Source: a bacterium (lineage in GTDB: Bacteria > Verrucomicrobiota > Kiritimatiellia > CAIKKV01 > CAITUY01). From it: a DNA stretch of 64,000 nucleotides. Shown piece after piece: positions 55,682 to 63,129 of the stretch. Position numbers and translations under genes: made by a program. The stretch lies in NCBI GenBank assembly GCA_037143175.1, contig JBAWZF010000007.1, positions 22,003 through 86,002 of the forward strand. Reading direction: 5' to 3'. Numbering within the stretch: position 1 is the stretch's first letter; each line of letters opens with the position of its first letter. The notes below the pieces were generated by a model. The model did not search any database and had not been told where the DNA came from. It saw only the letters and a program-made list of their open reading frames with translations.

Positions 55682-56992
55682 ATGAAAAGGCAAATATTTA
55701 AACAGCTTAGTCGATGGAAGAAGCAAGCCGTAAGAAAGCCATTGTTACTTCAGGGGGCGCGACAGGTTGGGAAAACATGGCTGTTAAAGGAATTTGGGCG
55801 CCAGGAGTTCCGCCGGGCATTTTATGTAAACTTCGAGAATACGGCAACATTCCAAAACCTGTTTCGAAGTGGGCTGCGGCCCTCCGTGGTCATTCCACAA
55901 CTCTCCATCCTGCTCAATGAGACGATTATTCCCGGCCAGGATCTCCTGATATTCGACGAGATTCAGAATTCAGCGGATGCACTCACAAGCATCAAGTACT
56001 TCAAGGAAGAGATGCCTGAATTGGCCCTCTGCTGTGCAGGTTCACATGTAGGACTGGCGGTAAGTGCCGCCTCCTTTCCTGTCGGGCAGGTTGAGTTCAT
56101 GTCTCTCTATCCGCTTTCTTTTGAGGAGTTTCTGGGTGCCACCGATGAGCGGGCCGCGGCAGTTATCGAGGCCTTCGGCCCCAACACGGTTATCCCGGAA
56201 GCCATTCACGGCCACCTTTGGGAGCAACTGAAAATCTATTACGTTACAGGGGGATTGCCAGAGGCTGTCGAGTATTATCGAACCCATCGTGACAACCTAC
56301 AGGAGGCCCTAAGCGGTGTTCGGACAATTCAACGGGCGCTACTGCAAGGATACCAAAGCGATTTCTCGAAACACGCGGGCAAAGTGAACGCCGTCCATAT
56401 CAATCGTGTGCTGGAGGCGGTCCCCACCCAGATGCTGCGCGTGGTGGACGACAGCGTGGGGCGTTTCCGGTTCAGGGGGGTCATACCCGAGCGGTCGAAA
56501 TTTACCCAACTGGAAGGTCCCATTGACTGGCTTGTTAAAACCGGCCTGATCCTGAAAGTCCCTGTTGTTGAAAAACCCATGCTGCCGTTGCGTGCTTTTG
56601 CCAAGCCGAATTTGTTCAAGCTGTACCTGTTTGATGTCGGTATGCTGGGGTGCATGTTGGATTTGCCAATCGCATCCATCCTTAACCAGGACTACGGTAC
56701 CTACAAAGGGTACTATGCTGAAAATCTTGTTGCCCAGGAAATGACTACTGCGGGCCATGCGCCTCTCTATTCATGGTTTGGGCGACAATCTGAAATCGAA
56801 TTCCTGATGATTCGTGAAAGTGATGTGATTCCGGTCGAGGTGAAAGCGGGGATCAGGGCGCACTCAAGAAGCCTGTCAGCGTATGCGGAGAAATATAGTC
56901 CTCCGCTTAAAATCAAAGTTACCGCCCGCAATCTCGATAGGACCACTCCTGAGTGTCACAACATTCCGCTCTACCTTGCCGGCAAGTTGTGA
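55682..56992 (+). CDS. AAA ATPase with DUF4143 domain
   Basis: 436-residue ATPase of the common AAA_14/DUF4143 family. Walker A GARQVGKT (25-32), Walker B LLIFDEIQ (D92, E93), a CAGS sensor-like motif, LYPLSFEEFLGA and GGLPEAVEYY. The C-terminal half holds the DUF4143 restriction-endonuclease-like part (YYAENLVAQEM, WFGRQSEIEFLMI, VIPVEVKAG). Such proteins are frequent in mobile and defence-rich regions, but their role is unknown. It is alone in its cassette, between repeats R1 and R2, all on the + strand. Confidence 0.9.
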   Translation: MKRQIFKQLSRWKKQAVRKPLLLQGARQVGKTWLLKEFGRQEFRRAFYVNFENTATFQNLFRSGLRPSVVIPQLSILLNETIIPGQDLLIFDEIQNSADALTSIKYFKEEMPELALCCAGSHVGLAVSAASFPVGQVEFMSLYPLSFEEFLGATDERAAAVIEAFGPNTVIPEAIHGHLWEQLKIYYVTGGLPEAVEYYRTHRDNLQEALSGVRTIQRALLQGYQSDFSKHAGKVNAVHINRVLEAVPTQMLRVVDDSVGRFRFRGVIPERSKFTQLEGPIDWLVKTGLILKVPVVEKPMLPLRAFAKPNLFKLYLFDVGMLGCMLDLPIASILNQDYGTYKGYYAENLVAQEMTTAGHAPLYSWFGRQSEIEFLMIRESDVIPVEVKAGIRAHSRSLSAYAEKYSPPLKIKVTARNLDRTTPECHNIPLYLAGKL

Positions 56993-57007
56993 TGGCCCTT
57001 TCTGGTC

Positions 57008-57304
57008 AATCCCGAATTTTACCACCCGCTCCGCCCGCTCTTTCTTCTGGAGGGCGAGGCTTGTCCGAGCCGTAGCCGTGAAAGGGGTCAATAAAGTCAG
57101 AACCATTATGTCGGGGCGTCTTTTCTCTGACTCCCAAAGCACACATTATGGGTGCGGCTCGGGCAAGCCTCGCCCTCCAAGTGGTTCCCGCTCCCTGTTG
57201 CCCGGATAAATGCCAGTATGGGGAATCTTCGACAGAATGAACAAAATTTACAAAATTGTTTAGGGCGAGAGGGGCAGATGTTTCTCTTACCATTCAGAAC
57301 ATGC
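57008..57304 (+). repeat. Cassette-border repeat R2
   Basis: ~297-bp copy starting AATCCCGAATTTTACCACCC. It shares with R4 a middle part (GCCGTAGCCGTGAAAGGG, ACTCCCAAA.GCACATTATG) and with R3 the right end (GAGAGGGGCAGATGTTTCTC, TTACCATTCAGAACAT). The remaining ~130 bp to the next gene show no gene; they should carry that gene's promoter. Confidence 0.85.
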
Positions 57305-57433
57305 TTCTGTTCAAACTTTTCATCTTGGTTCCGGCTATGCCGGGTTAGGCGAGAATTTGGGTTCCACTTGCATCTTGCTCTTTGGGGTAATTTCAGATAT
57401 ACCTAATCTTGTACATATCAAAGAGGAGGGGTT

Positions 57434-57748
57434 ATGAGTCAGACTGCGACGTTACATATCAAAATTGAACCCAGTTTGGCGCGGGGCTTGAAAGTCCTGG
57501 CCAAACATCGGGGTCAAACCATGGGGGAACTCGTTCGTCAGGCGTTGTCCTCCTGTTATCAGCCGGATCTCGCGGGGTTAACCGCCCCGCAGCGCCAGGC
57601 TTTCGAGGCCTGGCGGGGTGGCTTCATCAGTTTGGGAAAGTTGGCTCAAGTCATGGGTTTGGCTCCGTTGGCCATGCGAAACTGGCTTTCGGAACATGAC
57701 GTGGGCGAACCCGCAAGTTATCAGTCCGACGATGCCGCCCATGCGTAA
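57434..57748 (+). CDS. Antitoxin: ribbon-helix-helix plus UPF0175-like domain
   Basis: 104-residue antitoxin. The N-terminal part is a ribbon-helix-helix (LHIKIEPSLARGLKVLAKHRGQTMGELVRQAL). The C-terminal part (RQAFEAWRGGFISLGKLAQVMGLAPLAMRNWLSEHDV) resembles the helix-turn-helix of UPF0175 antitoxins. AGAGGAGGGG precedes the ATG. Overlaps the PIN toxin by 8 bp. Probably autorepresses the pair by DNA binding, as in the family. Confidence 0.85.
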   Translation: MSQTATLHIKIEPSLARGLKVLAKHRGQTMGELVRQALSSCYQPDLAGLTAPQRQAFEAWRGGFISLGKLAQVMGLAPLAMRNWLSEHDVGEPASYQSDDAAHA

Positions 57749-58244
57749 AGCCGTTTGGTATATAGATAGTGTGTCGCTCTCAAATTTCGCCCAGGCGCAC
57801 CAGTTGGATCTGCTCTTGCGGCGATATCCGGCCGGACGGCTATGTGTCACGGCTCAGGTCGTGGATGAATTGCTGAATGGAATTCAAGCCGGATACAAGG
57901 CCTTGAAATCAATTCTGCCGGCACTGGAACGAGGTGACATCGGTCAAATTCAGTTATCCGTGCCCGAGTTCCGCCGGTATCGGGACTTGCTGTCCACGTT
58001 GGGTGCGGGTGAGGCCTCCCTGATTGCTCTGGCCGAAAAACGGCGGGGGACCGTGGTGACGGATGACCGGCATGCCCGTTCTCTTTGTCGCGATCTCCAT
58101 ATTCCCGTTACTGGCACGCTCGGGATCCTGAAGGCCGCGTGCGGGGAGCGGATGCTCACAGGGGTGGAGGCTGATAAAATATTAGCCGATATGATTCGCC
58201 ATGGTTTTTATTCTCCTGTCCGGAAGCTGGCGGAATTGGACTGA
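57741..58244 (+). CDS. PIN-like toxin (DUF3368 type)
   Basis: 167-residue PIN-domain RNase-like protein from the ATG at 57,741. Acidic residues sit in PIN positions: D9 (WYIDSVSLS), the E of QVVDEL, the E of LGAGEASLIALAEKR and the D pair of TVVTDDRHAR. The end VTGTLGILKAACGERMLTG is typical of DUF3368 proteins, which pair with UPF0175 antitoxins. Expected to cleave RNA when the antitoxin is lost. Third cassette, between R2 and R3. Confidence 0.88.
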   Translation: MRKAVWYIDSVSLSNFAQAHQLDLLLRRYPAGRLCVTAQVVDELLNGIQAGYKALKSILPALERGDIGQIQLSVPEFRRYRDLLSTLGAGEASLIALAEKRRGTVVTDDRHARSLCRDLHIPVTGTLGILKAACGERMLTGVEADKILADMIRHGFYSPVRKLAELD

Positions 58245-58260
58245 GCCGTGTTGAGCGCAG

Positions 58261-58455
58261 CCTGAATTTTACCACCCGCTTCGCCAGCTCTTTCTTCTGG
58301 AGGGCGAGGCTCACCACAGGCTAGCCTCGCCCAAGTGGTTCCCGCGCCCTGTTGCCCGGACAGATGCCAGTAGGGAGAATCTTCGACAGAATGAACAAAA
58401 TTTACAAAATTGTTTAGGGCGAGAGGGGCAGATGTTTCTCTTACCATTCAGAACA
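58261..58455 (+). repeat. Cassette-border repeat R3
   Basis: ~195-bp copy starting CCTGAATTTTACCACCCGCT and ending as R2 with GAGAGGGGCAGATGTTTCTC and TTACCATTCAGAACATT. It lacks the R2/R4 middle part. Starts 17 bp after the toxin gene. Confidence 0.85.
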
Positions 58456-58508
58456 TTCTGAAAATTTTGTCAAAAATCCTGAGTTTGCTTAAGTTTTTAG
58501 ATGCGTCT

Positions 58509-58929
58509 TGGGCGCATATGATCTCCGTAGGGGTTTTCGATGCGCCAAGACGAAGAAAGTTGAAGATTTACCACGGAGGCACGGAGACACCGAGAAGAAA
58601 ATACAAATGTGGCGTTTATTTCGTTCACGCGGGTACACGTGACCAAAATAAACGCCACGGTTTCTCGAAGGGATGCTTTGAGAGGGAGGAGTTGCCAGAA
58701 ATTCCTCCTCTTTCTCAAAGTATGGCTCCAAGAAACCGGCGCGGGATTTTTGGCTCGGGTACCCTGCCCGCAATGCTACGCATAGCGTTGCAGGCGGGTC
58801 CCGAACGAAAATGCCGCGCCATTCTCTTTCTTGGTTTATATCCTCTCGGTGTCTCCGTGCCTCCGTGGTAAATCTTTCCCGTTCTGCTGTGTATCTTTGA
58901 ATAGGCCCTACGGAGGTCACATGCGCCCA
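58509..58929. repeat. ~420-bp nested palindrome
   Basis: Outer arms TGGGCGCATATGATCTCCGT (58,509 on) and its near-complement ending at 58,929. Next layer AGATTTACCACGGAGGCACG (58,564 on) against its complement ending near 58,877. Inner arms GGTTTCTCG/CCAAGAAACC and GCTTTGAGA/TTCTCAAAG. The ACGGAG-rich arm type is a short-period repeat. Open frames across it on both strands are by-products of the palindrome. No gene is seen in 58,456-59,009. Confidence 0.8.
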
Positions 58930-59009
58930 TGCGTCTTTCACGGGTCCCTTTTCTGTTGCCGGAATCGAGTGGGTTAGCCATAATGAAAGTATAAGAGGAA
59001 GTTAAAGCA

Positions 59010-59234
59010 ATGAATTATACCAACATCATTACGATTCAGGCGGGGAAGCGTAGCGGAAAACCTTGCATTCGCGGGATGCGGATCACCGTGTCGGATGTTT
59101 TGGAGTATATGGCTTCCGGCATGAGCGAGGTTGAAATTCTGCAGGAATTTCCCGAGCTGACGCATGAGGATATCTCGGCTTGTCTATCGTTCGCTGCCGA
59201 ACGTGAGAAACGACTTTGCTTGGCGGTTGCATGA
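59010..59234 (+). CDS. DUF433 antitoxin (VapB-like)
   Basis: 74-residue protein: ITIQAGKRSGKPCIRGMRITVSDVLEYMASGMSEVEILQEFPELTHEDISACLSFAAERE is the DUF433 signature, with a helix-turn-helix-like core. DUF433 proteins are antitoxins for DUF5615 PIN-like toxins. The ATGA overlap with the toxin shows coupling. Confidence 0.92.
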   Translation: MNYTNIITIQAGKRSGKPCIRGMRITVSDVLEYMASGMSEVEILQEFPELTHEDISACLSFAAEREKRLCLAVA

Positions 59235-59563
59235 AACTGCTTCTGGATCAAAATCTGCCGCGTCAACTTGTAGGTGACATGCAGCCGCATTTCCCCGGTT
59301 CAGCTCACGTCTGGCCTCTTGGTTTGGCGGAGGCGTCAGATGAAGAGGTATGGGCTTATGCGGCGGAACAGGGATTTGTCATTGTTTCCAAGGACACAGA
59401 CTTCATTCATCAGGCAATGCTGCGAGGACATCCCCCCAAAGTTATTTATCTCAAGGTAGGTAATTGTTCCACGCGAGTTATTCGGGAAATTATATTATCC
59501 CGATTGTCGTCTATCCTGGATTTCCTGGGCGATCCTGTTGAATCGCTGTTAATACTCCAGTGA
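59231..59563 (+). CDS. DUF5615 PIN-like toxin
   Basis: 110-residue PIN-like protein from the ATG at 59,231. MKLLLDQNLPRQLVG has the first acidic residue (D6). GLAEASDEEVWAYAAEQGFVIVSKDTDFIHQAMLRGHPPKVIYLKVGN holds the rest (E, D pair in SKDTDF), and the end is ...IREIILSRLSSILDFL. Putative ribonuclease toxin of the DUF433 pair. Fourth cassette, between R3 plus the palindrome and R4. Confidence 0.9.
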   Translation: MKLLLDQNLPRQLVGDMQPHFPGSAHVWPLGLAEASDEEVWAYAAEQGFVIVSKDTDFIHQAMLRGHPPKVIYLKVGNCSTRVIREIILSRLSSILDFLGDPVESLLILQ

Positions 59564-59617
59564 TGAGTCGTTGTTATTTTCCATCGGGCGCAGGACAAAA
59601 TTCTTCCAAGTCTTAAA

Positions 59618-59979
59618 ACATTTTCACACCCGCTCCGCCCGCTCTTTCTTCTGGAGGGCGAGGCTTGCCCGAGCCGTAGCCGTGAAAGGGTCCAATAAAG
59701 GCGGCATCATTATGACGGGGCGGCATTTCCCTGACTCCCAAAAGCGCACATTATGGGCGCGGCTCGGACGGTTCGGCAGGCTCACCACAGGCAAGCCTCG
59801 CCCTCCAGGTGGTTCCCGCTCCCTGTTGCCCGGATAAATGCCAGCATGGGGAATCTTCGACAGAATGAACAAAATTTACAAAATTGTTTAGGGCGAGAGG
59901 CACTCTTCGTATTGCTTCAAGAACCCGCATTCCTAGCGCTCTTCGCGACTTGAGCGAAGCGGGTGTGAAAAATCTCTTT
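59618..59979 (+). repeat. Cassette-border repeat R4
   Basis: ~362-bp copy, the longest. Starts ACATTTTCACACCCGCTCCG and ends CGACTTGAGCGAAGCGGGTG TGAAAAATCTC, so the termini are inverted (TTTTCACACCCGCT and AGCGGGTGTGAAAA). It carries the middle part shared with R2 and the right part shared with R1 (GGCACTCTTCGTATTGCTTC). Confidence 0.87.
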
Positions 59980-60065
59980 GGATTGTGATGGTGCCGATGG
60001 CGGGGGATATATACTCAAACTCGGAGATGCGCCCGAAGCGTAAACAGCCATTGATCTTAACTTCA

Positions 60066-60081
60066 TTATCATATATGATAA
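60066..60081. promoter_or_regulatory. Perfect 16-bp palindrome, likely operator of the XRE antitoxin
   Basis: TTATCATATATGATAA is identical to its reverse complement and lies 5 bases before the ATG at 60,087 of the helix-turn-helix antitoxin gene. XRE regulators bind such palindromes and repress themselves. Inferred from position and symmetry. Confidence 0.6.
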
Positions 60082-60086
60082 CACCA

Positions 60087-60605
60087 ATGAACGGGAGCCT
60101 GACAGTTTCGGAACAATTGAAGTGTCGGCGGCAGGAGCAGGGATTGTCGCTTGCTGCGCTCGCCCAGCGGGTTGGCACTTCGGCGGCGACCCTCTCCCGC
60201 TATGAACATCACTGGACACGGTTCGAAACCTATACACTACGAAAACTGGCAACCGCTCTGGGCTGTGAACTCCGGATTGAACTCGTGGCCAAGGCCGTGC
60301 CCGATGTTCAGGCATCCCAATCACAGGGCGTCACTCAAGTGCGGCGTCTCTTTTGGGATCATCACTTAGTCGCCTCGGATTTTGACAAACATCCCGTATG
60401 GGTGATTGAACGGGTGTTGGAGTATGGCTCATTGGAAGATGTCAGGGTGTTGATGGCGGTTTTCGGGAAACAACGGTTTCTTGAATTGACCGCCTCTGCG
60501 AAACGAGTGTCGCCCAGAACCGCCGCTTTATGGCGCAGCCTGCTGGAGCAGGAAGGAATCCCATGCACGAAAAAGTTCTCCCGAAGCACAGCCTGGAACT
60601 CCTGA
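60087..60605 (+). CDS. XRE-family antitoxin paired with AbiEii-type toxin
   Basis: 172-residue protein if started at 60,087 (MNGSLTVSEQLKCRRQEQGL). In-frame ATGs at 60,075 and further upstream are possible, but none has a good ribosome-binding site; the transcript may be leaderless. The helix-turn-helix is SLAALAQRVGTSAATLSRYE. The C-terminal part (RLFWDHHLVASDFDKHPVWVIERVLEYGSLEDVRVLMAVFGKQRFLEL ... ALWRSLL) is a DUF6922-like domain seen in antitoxins of nucleotidyltransferase toxins. A palindromic operator lies at the start. Overlaps the toxin by 43 bp. Confidence 0.82.
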   Translation: MNGSLTVSEQLKCRRQEQGLSLAALAQRVGTSAATLSRYEHHWTRFETYTLRKLATALGCELRIELVAKAVPDVQASQSQGVTQVRRLFWDHHLVASDFDKHPVWVIERVLEYGSLEDVRVLMAVFGKQRFLELTASAKRVSPRTAALWRSLLEQEGIPCTKKFSRSTAWNS

Positions 60606-61192
60606 CCCGCCTTGAGGCCGATCCTTCGGCATGGCTCAGGGGTTGGATTTTAGCGGGCGGAACCGGACTTGCTTTCCGGTTGGGCCATCGTATTTCCGAG
60701 GATCTGGATTTTTTCCGGACTGACATGGATGATGTGCGTTCCCTCCATGCTGTGCTCGCCCAGTATGGTGCTTATGAGACGTTGCAGGAAGATATTCATA
60801 CCCTGACGGTCATCACCCACAAGACGAAGTTGTCGTTCTTCAATGTCCGTGATCCTTTCCTGTTCCCCCCGACGCCACATCGTTTTTTTGCTGTGGCAGA
60901 CACCCGGGACATCGCCCTGATGAAACTGGCGGCCATCTCAGGACGCGGAAGCCGGAAGGATTTCATTGATCTCCATATGATCCTCAGGGATCGCCCAACG
61001 CTTAAGGAGTATTTTGAATGGCTGCCCCGTAAATATGGTGCCAGCCGTATCAATGTTTACCATATCGCCAAGAGTTTGGTGTATTTCGATGATGCGGAAA
61101 GTGAACCCATGCCGCGGATGTTAGTGCCGTTCAAATGGAATGACTGCAAAAAATTCTTTGTGCGGGAGGCGCATGCGGTCATTTTGCCATGA
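60563..61192 (+). CDS. AbiEii-type nucleotidyltransferase toxin
   Basis: 209-residue protein of the AbiEii/AbiGii family from the ATG at 60,563. WILAGGTGLAFRLGHRISEDLDFF has the GG-T-x-L...R.S.DLDFF nucleotidyltransferase active site; then ...TKLSFFNVRDPFLFPP, DIALMKLAAISGRGSRKDFIDLHMIL (the K..A...R...KDf.Dl block). AbiE systems act in toxin-antitoxin and phage-exclusion roles. Fifth cassette, between R4 and R5. Confidence 0.9.
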   Translation: MHEKVLPKHSLELLTRLEADPSAWLRGWILAGGTGLAFRLGHRISEDLDFFRTDMDDVRSLHAVLAQYGAYETLQEDIHTLTVITHKTKLSFFNVRDPFLFPPTPHRFFAVADTRDIALMKLAAISGRGSRKDFIDLHMILRDRPTLKEYFEWLPRKYGASRINVYHIAKSLVYFDDAESEPMPRMLVPFKWNDCKKFFVREAHAVILP

Positions 61193-61201
61193 TGCTCCAC
61201 T

Positions 61202-61397
61202 CAATCCCGGATTTTCACACCCGCTTCGCTCAAGTCGCGAAGATCGCAAAGGGGGGAGGTGTAGCATGGTGCATCATAAAGCCAACTCGGCGAGAAGCCA
61301 ACCCGACACGCCTCCCTTCGTATTGCTTCAAGAACCCGCATTCTTTGCGCTCTTAGCGACTTGAGCGAAGCGGGTGTGAAAAATTCTTCGCATGCTC
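61202..61397 (+). repeat. Cassette-border repeat R5
   Basis: ~196-bp copy. Ends are near-perfect inverted arms: TTTTCACACCCGCTTCGCTC AAGTCGCG and CGACTTGAGCGAAGCGGGTG TGAAAA. The centre differs from R1-R4 (GGAGGTGTAGCATGGTGCAT on). It closes with TCTTCGCATGCT, as R1 does. Last copy in the array. Confidence 0.85.
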
Positions 61398-61464
61398 TTG
61401 CTGTAGGGATATAGTTGAGGTCCCGCTGATTTCTGCAACTCAGGATAAGAATTCTTCGGAAACC

Positions 61465-61510
61465 GTTGCGGGATTTTATGCGGAGGGCCCGCCGCATACA
61501 ACCCCGCAAC
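61465..61510. repeat. Stem-loop in the gene-free stretch after the cassette array
   Basis: Stem GTTGCGGG / CCCGCAAC with an inner ATGCGG / CCGCAT stem. It lies in the gene-free stretch 61,398-61,737, which otherwise holds a TTAGTGGTGAAGTCTTCCCT string (also present inverted near 48,886-48,908) and the promoter for the next gene. Confidence 0.55.
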
Positions 61511-61665
61511 ATTCAATTTCTCCCTTCAAATTAGCGCAAATCAGTGAAGATTTAGTGGTGAAGTCTTCCCTCTCCCTCAATTTCCCTTGCCCCGAAAGCC
61601 CGAAAGCCTTACTATTCACCCTGTGTTGAAGCTGATAAAAAAACAAAAAAGAGCAAAAATAGTTG

Positions 61666-61694
61666 TTGATGCAATGGGGCAGGGGTTGTATTAT
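61666..61694 (+). promoter_or_regulatory. Sigma70-like promoter for the exported-protein gene
   Basis: -35 TTGATG (61,666-61,671), 17-base spacer, -10 TATTAT (61,689-61,694), about 43 bases before the ATG at 61,738 in an AT-rich stretch. Confidence 0.6.
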
Positions 61695-61737
61695 ATTGGC
61701 AATAAGGAACAGCGTTAATTTTTAAGGGAGAATTACC

Positions 61738-62418
61738 ATGAAAAATCTAGGGGCGTTTTTAGTGGGCATGAGTTTGGTGGCGGGGTCAGCACTTGCGGCT
61801 AATCCAGTGACGAGCGTGAATATTGTGGGGTTTAGTAAGATCACATGTCCTCGAGGTGGATATGTTCTTGTAACGACTGCATTTGAAAGTATAGCGGGAA
61901 CTGCGCTGAAAAGCCTAGATGTTTTCGGGACGAGTCAATTGCCTGCTGGAACTGTGATTTATGCTTGGGATCAGCTTAAGCCGAGTGGTGCTGGATATTG
62001 GCAAGACAGTTACAATGCGAAAAATGGATGGGAAACAAATATCAATTATAAAGCAGGAATGGGATTTTGGATATTTGTGCCGCCAGGTGCTGCTCAACCT
62101 TCGTATGATGTAGTTTTGGCGGGGCAGGTTCCGATGCAAAGCGTATCTTCCAATATGGTCTATGATGGCTACGCAATGCTTGGTTATCCATACACCAGCA
62201 GTATGCTTTGGACAAATACCGACCTAGCGAAAAAAAGTCCAAATGGGACTGTGTTGTACTGGTGGGATACATCTATAACGAACTACCAGCAGAACAGCAA
62301 GAGTAAGGGTAGTTGGGTTGATCCTAACATGGTAATTACTGAAACAATGGGCTTTTGGCTATATAACCCTACCAGTGTAGCGCTAACAAATGTTGAAGTT
62401 CGTCCCTATAATCCGTAA
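61738..62418 (+). CDS. Exported protein of a lineage-typical NIVGF family
   Basis: 226-residue secreted protein: signal peptide MKNLGAFLVGMSLVAGSALA, then TSVNIVGFSKI, G-Y-V-L-V-T-T-A-F-E-S, and repeated Trp/Gly-rich strands (TVIYAWDQLKPSGAGYWQDSYNAKNGWETN; GTVLYWWDTSITNYQQN) arranged as two similar halves. The protein at 63,130 belongs to the same family. Function unknown; abundant small secreted proteins of this style occur in Kiritimatiellota-like genomes as far as I recall. AAGGGAG precedes the ATG. Confidence 0.8.
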   Translation: MKNLGAFLVGMSLVAGSALAANPVTSVNIVGFSKITCPRGGYVLVTTAFESIAGTALKSLDVFGTSQLPAGTVIYAWDQLKPSGAGYWQDSYNAKNGWETNINYKAGMGFWIFVPPGAAQPSYDVVLAGQVPMQSVSSNMVYDGYAMLGYPYTSSMLWTNTDLAKKSPNGTVLYWWDTSITNYQQNSKSKGSWVDPNMVITETMGFWLYNPTSVALTNVEVRPYNP

Positions 62419-62443
62419 TATTGCAACTGAAGGAGATTGTAAA

Positions 62444-63049
62444 ATGAAAAAAATTATTGTAACGGCGATGATTTTCATCGGTTGTATTGGTGCTCATGCT
62501 GATATATCCGTTAATATGCAAAATTCTGATTGGATTTATTTTCCAACGTCTGGAAACAATTTACCTTTAGGTGCATTAGTTCAGTTAATTTGGGATAGTA
62601 ATGCAGATTCCTCCTTTTCTTATGCGACGCCTGTAGCTGGTATAGTTCCAACTGGAAGTCAATATGATGATGGTGATTATGTTCTTTTTTCTGGAATAAC
62701 CACTAGTTCGGGTGGATGGAGTGGAGATTTTGATGGTGGAAGTACAACCTATGATATTTCAAAAGTTGGCGGCGCAAATATCAATAATGGGTATGTATAT
62801 ATGTTTGTTTTTCAAGATGGAATTCCTAACGCGGGTGACTTTTATGCGCGGTCTGCGAGCATTGGGCCATCACTTACAATGTTTCCGGGAAGTGGACAGC
62901 CTCCGACTGCGGACTATCTAGATATTACGCCAAGTGGGGCCATTACACTAAATGCTTTAACAGTAGCCGCCGTTCCCGAACCCTCCACCGTCGGCCTGTT
63001 GTTAGTTGGAGCAGGGTTGTTGGCTTTCCGTCGGATGCGGCGCAGCTAA
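62444..63049 (+). CDS. PEP-CTERM sorting-domain protein
   Basis: 201-residue secreted protein with signal peptide (MKKIIVTAMIFIGCIGAHA) and a classic C-terminal PEP-CTERM signal: V-P-E-P-S-T-V-G, hydrophobic helix LLLVGAGLLAF and basic tail RRMRRS. It would be processed by an exosortase (not in this window) and sent to the envelope or exopolysaccharide. The body is Gly/Ser/Thr-rich beta-type sequence. Base composition is more AT-rich than its neighbours. AAGGAGA precedes the ATG at 62,444; an intrinsic terminator follows. Confidence 0.9.
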   Translation: MKKIIVTAMIFIGCIGAHADISVNMQNSDWIYFPTSGNNLPLGALVQLIWDSNADSSFSYATPVAGIVPTGSQYDDGDYVLFSGITTSSGGWSGDFDGGSTTYDISKVGGANINNGYVYMFVFQDGIPNAGDFYARSASIGPSLTMFPGSGQPPTADYLDITPSGAITLNALTVAAVPEPSTVGLLLVGAGLLAFRRMRRS

Positions 63050-63074
63050 ATAAAAGTTGTTAGTTTGATTTTTT

Positions 63075-63109
63075 AAAGAGGCAATTCTTCGGAATTGCCT
63101 CTTTTTTTT
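63075..63109 (+). terminator. Intrinsic terminator with UUCG tetraloop
   Basis: 13-bp perfect stem AAAGAGGCAATTC / GAATTGCCTCTTT closed by TTCG (63,088-63,091) and followed by a T-tract. Ends the transcript of the PEP-CTERM gene. Confidence 0.93.
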
Positions 63110-63129
63110 GATCAATCAGGAGGTGGTTT

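Noticed and set aside
58410..58941. Overlapping open frames of about 150 codons on both strands
   Set aside because: They lie in the nested palindrome, read similar peptides from each arm and have no recognisable domain.
55361..61397. CRISPR array in the cassette region
   Set aside because: Repeats are 195-360 bp and separated by whole genes; no short regular repeat-spacer pattern and no cas genes.
54695..61397. Classical integron with attC sites
   Set aside because: No integrase gene in the window and repeats lack the size and the R-box layout of attC; only the overall cassette logic is similar.
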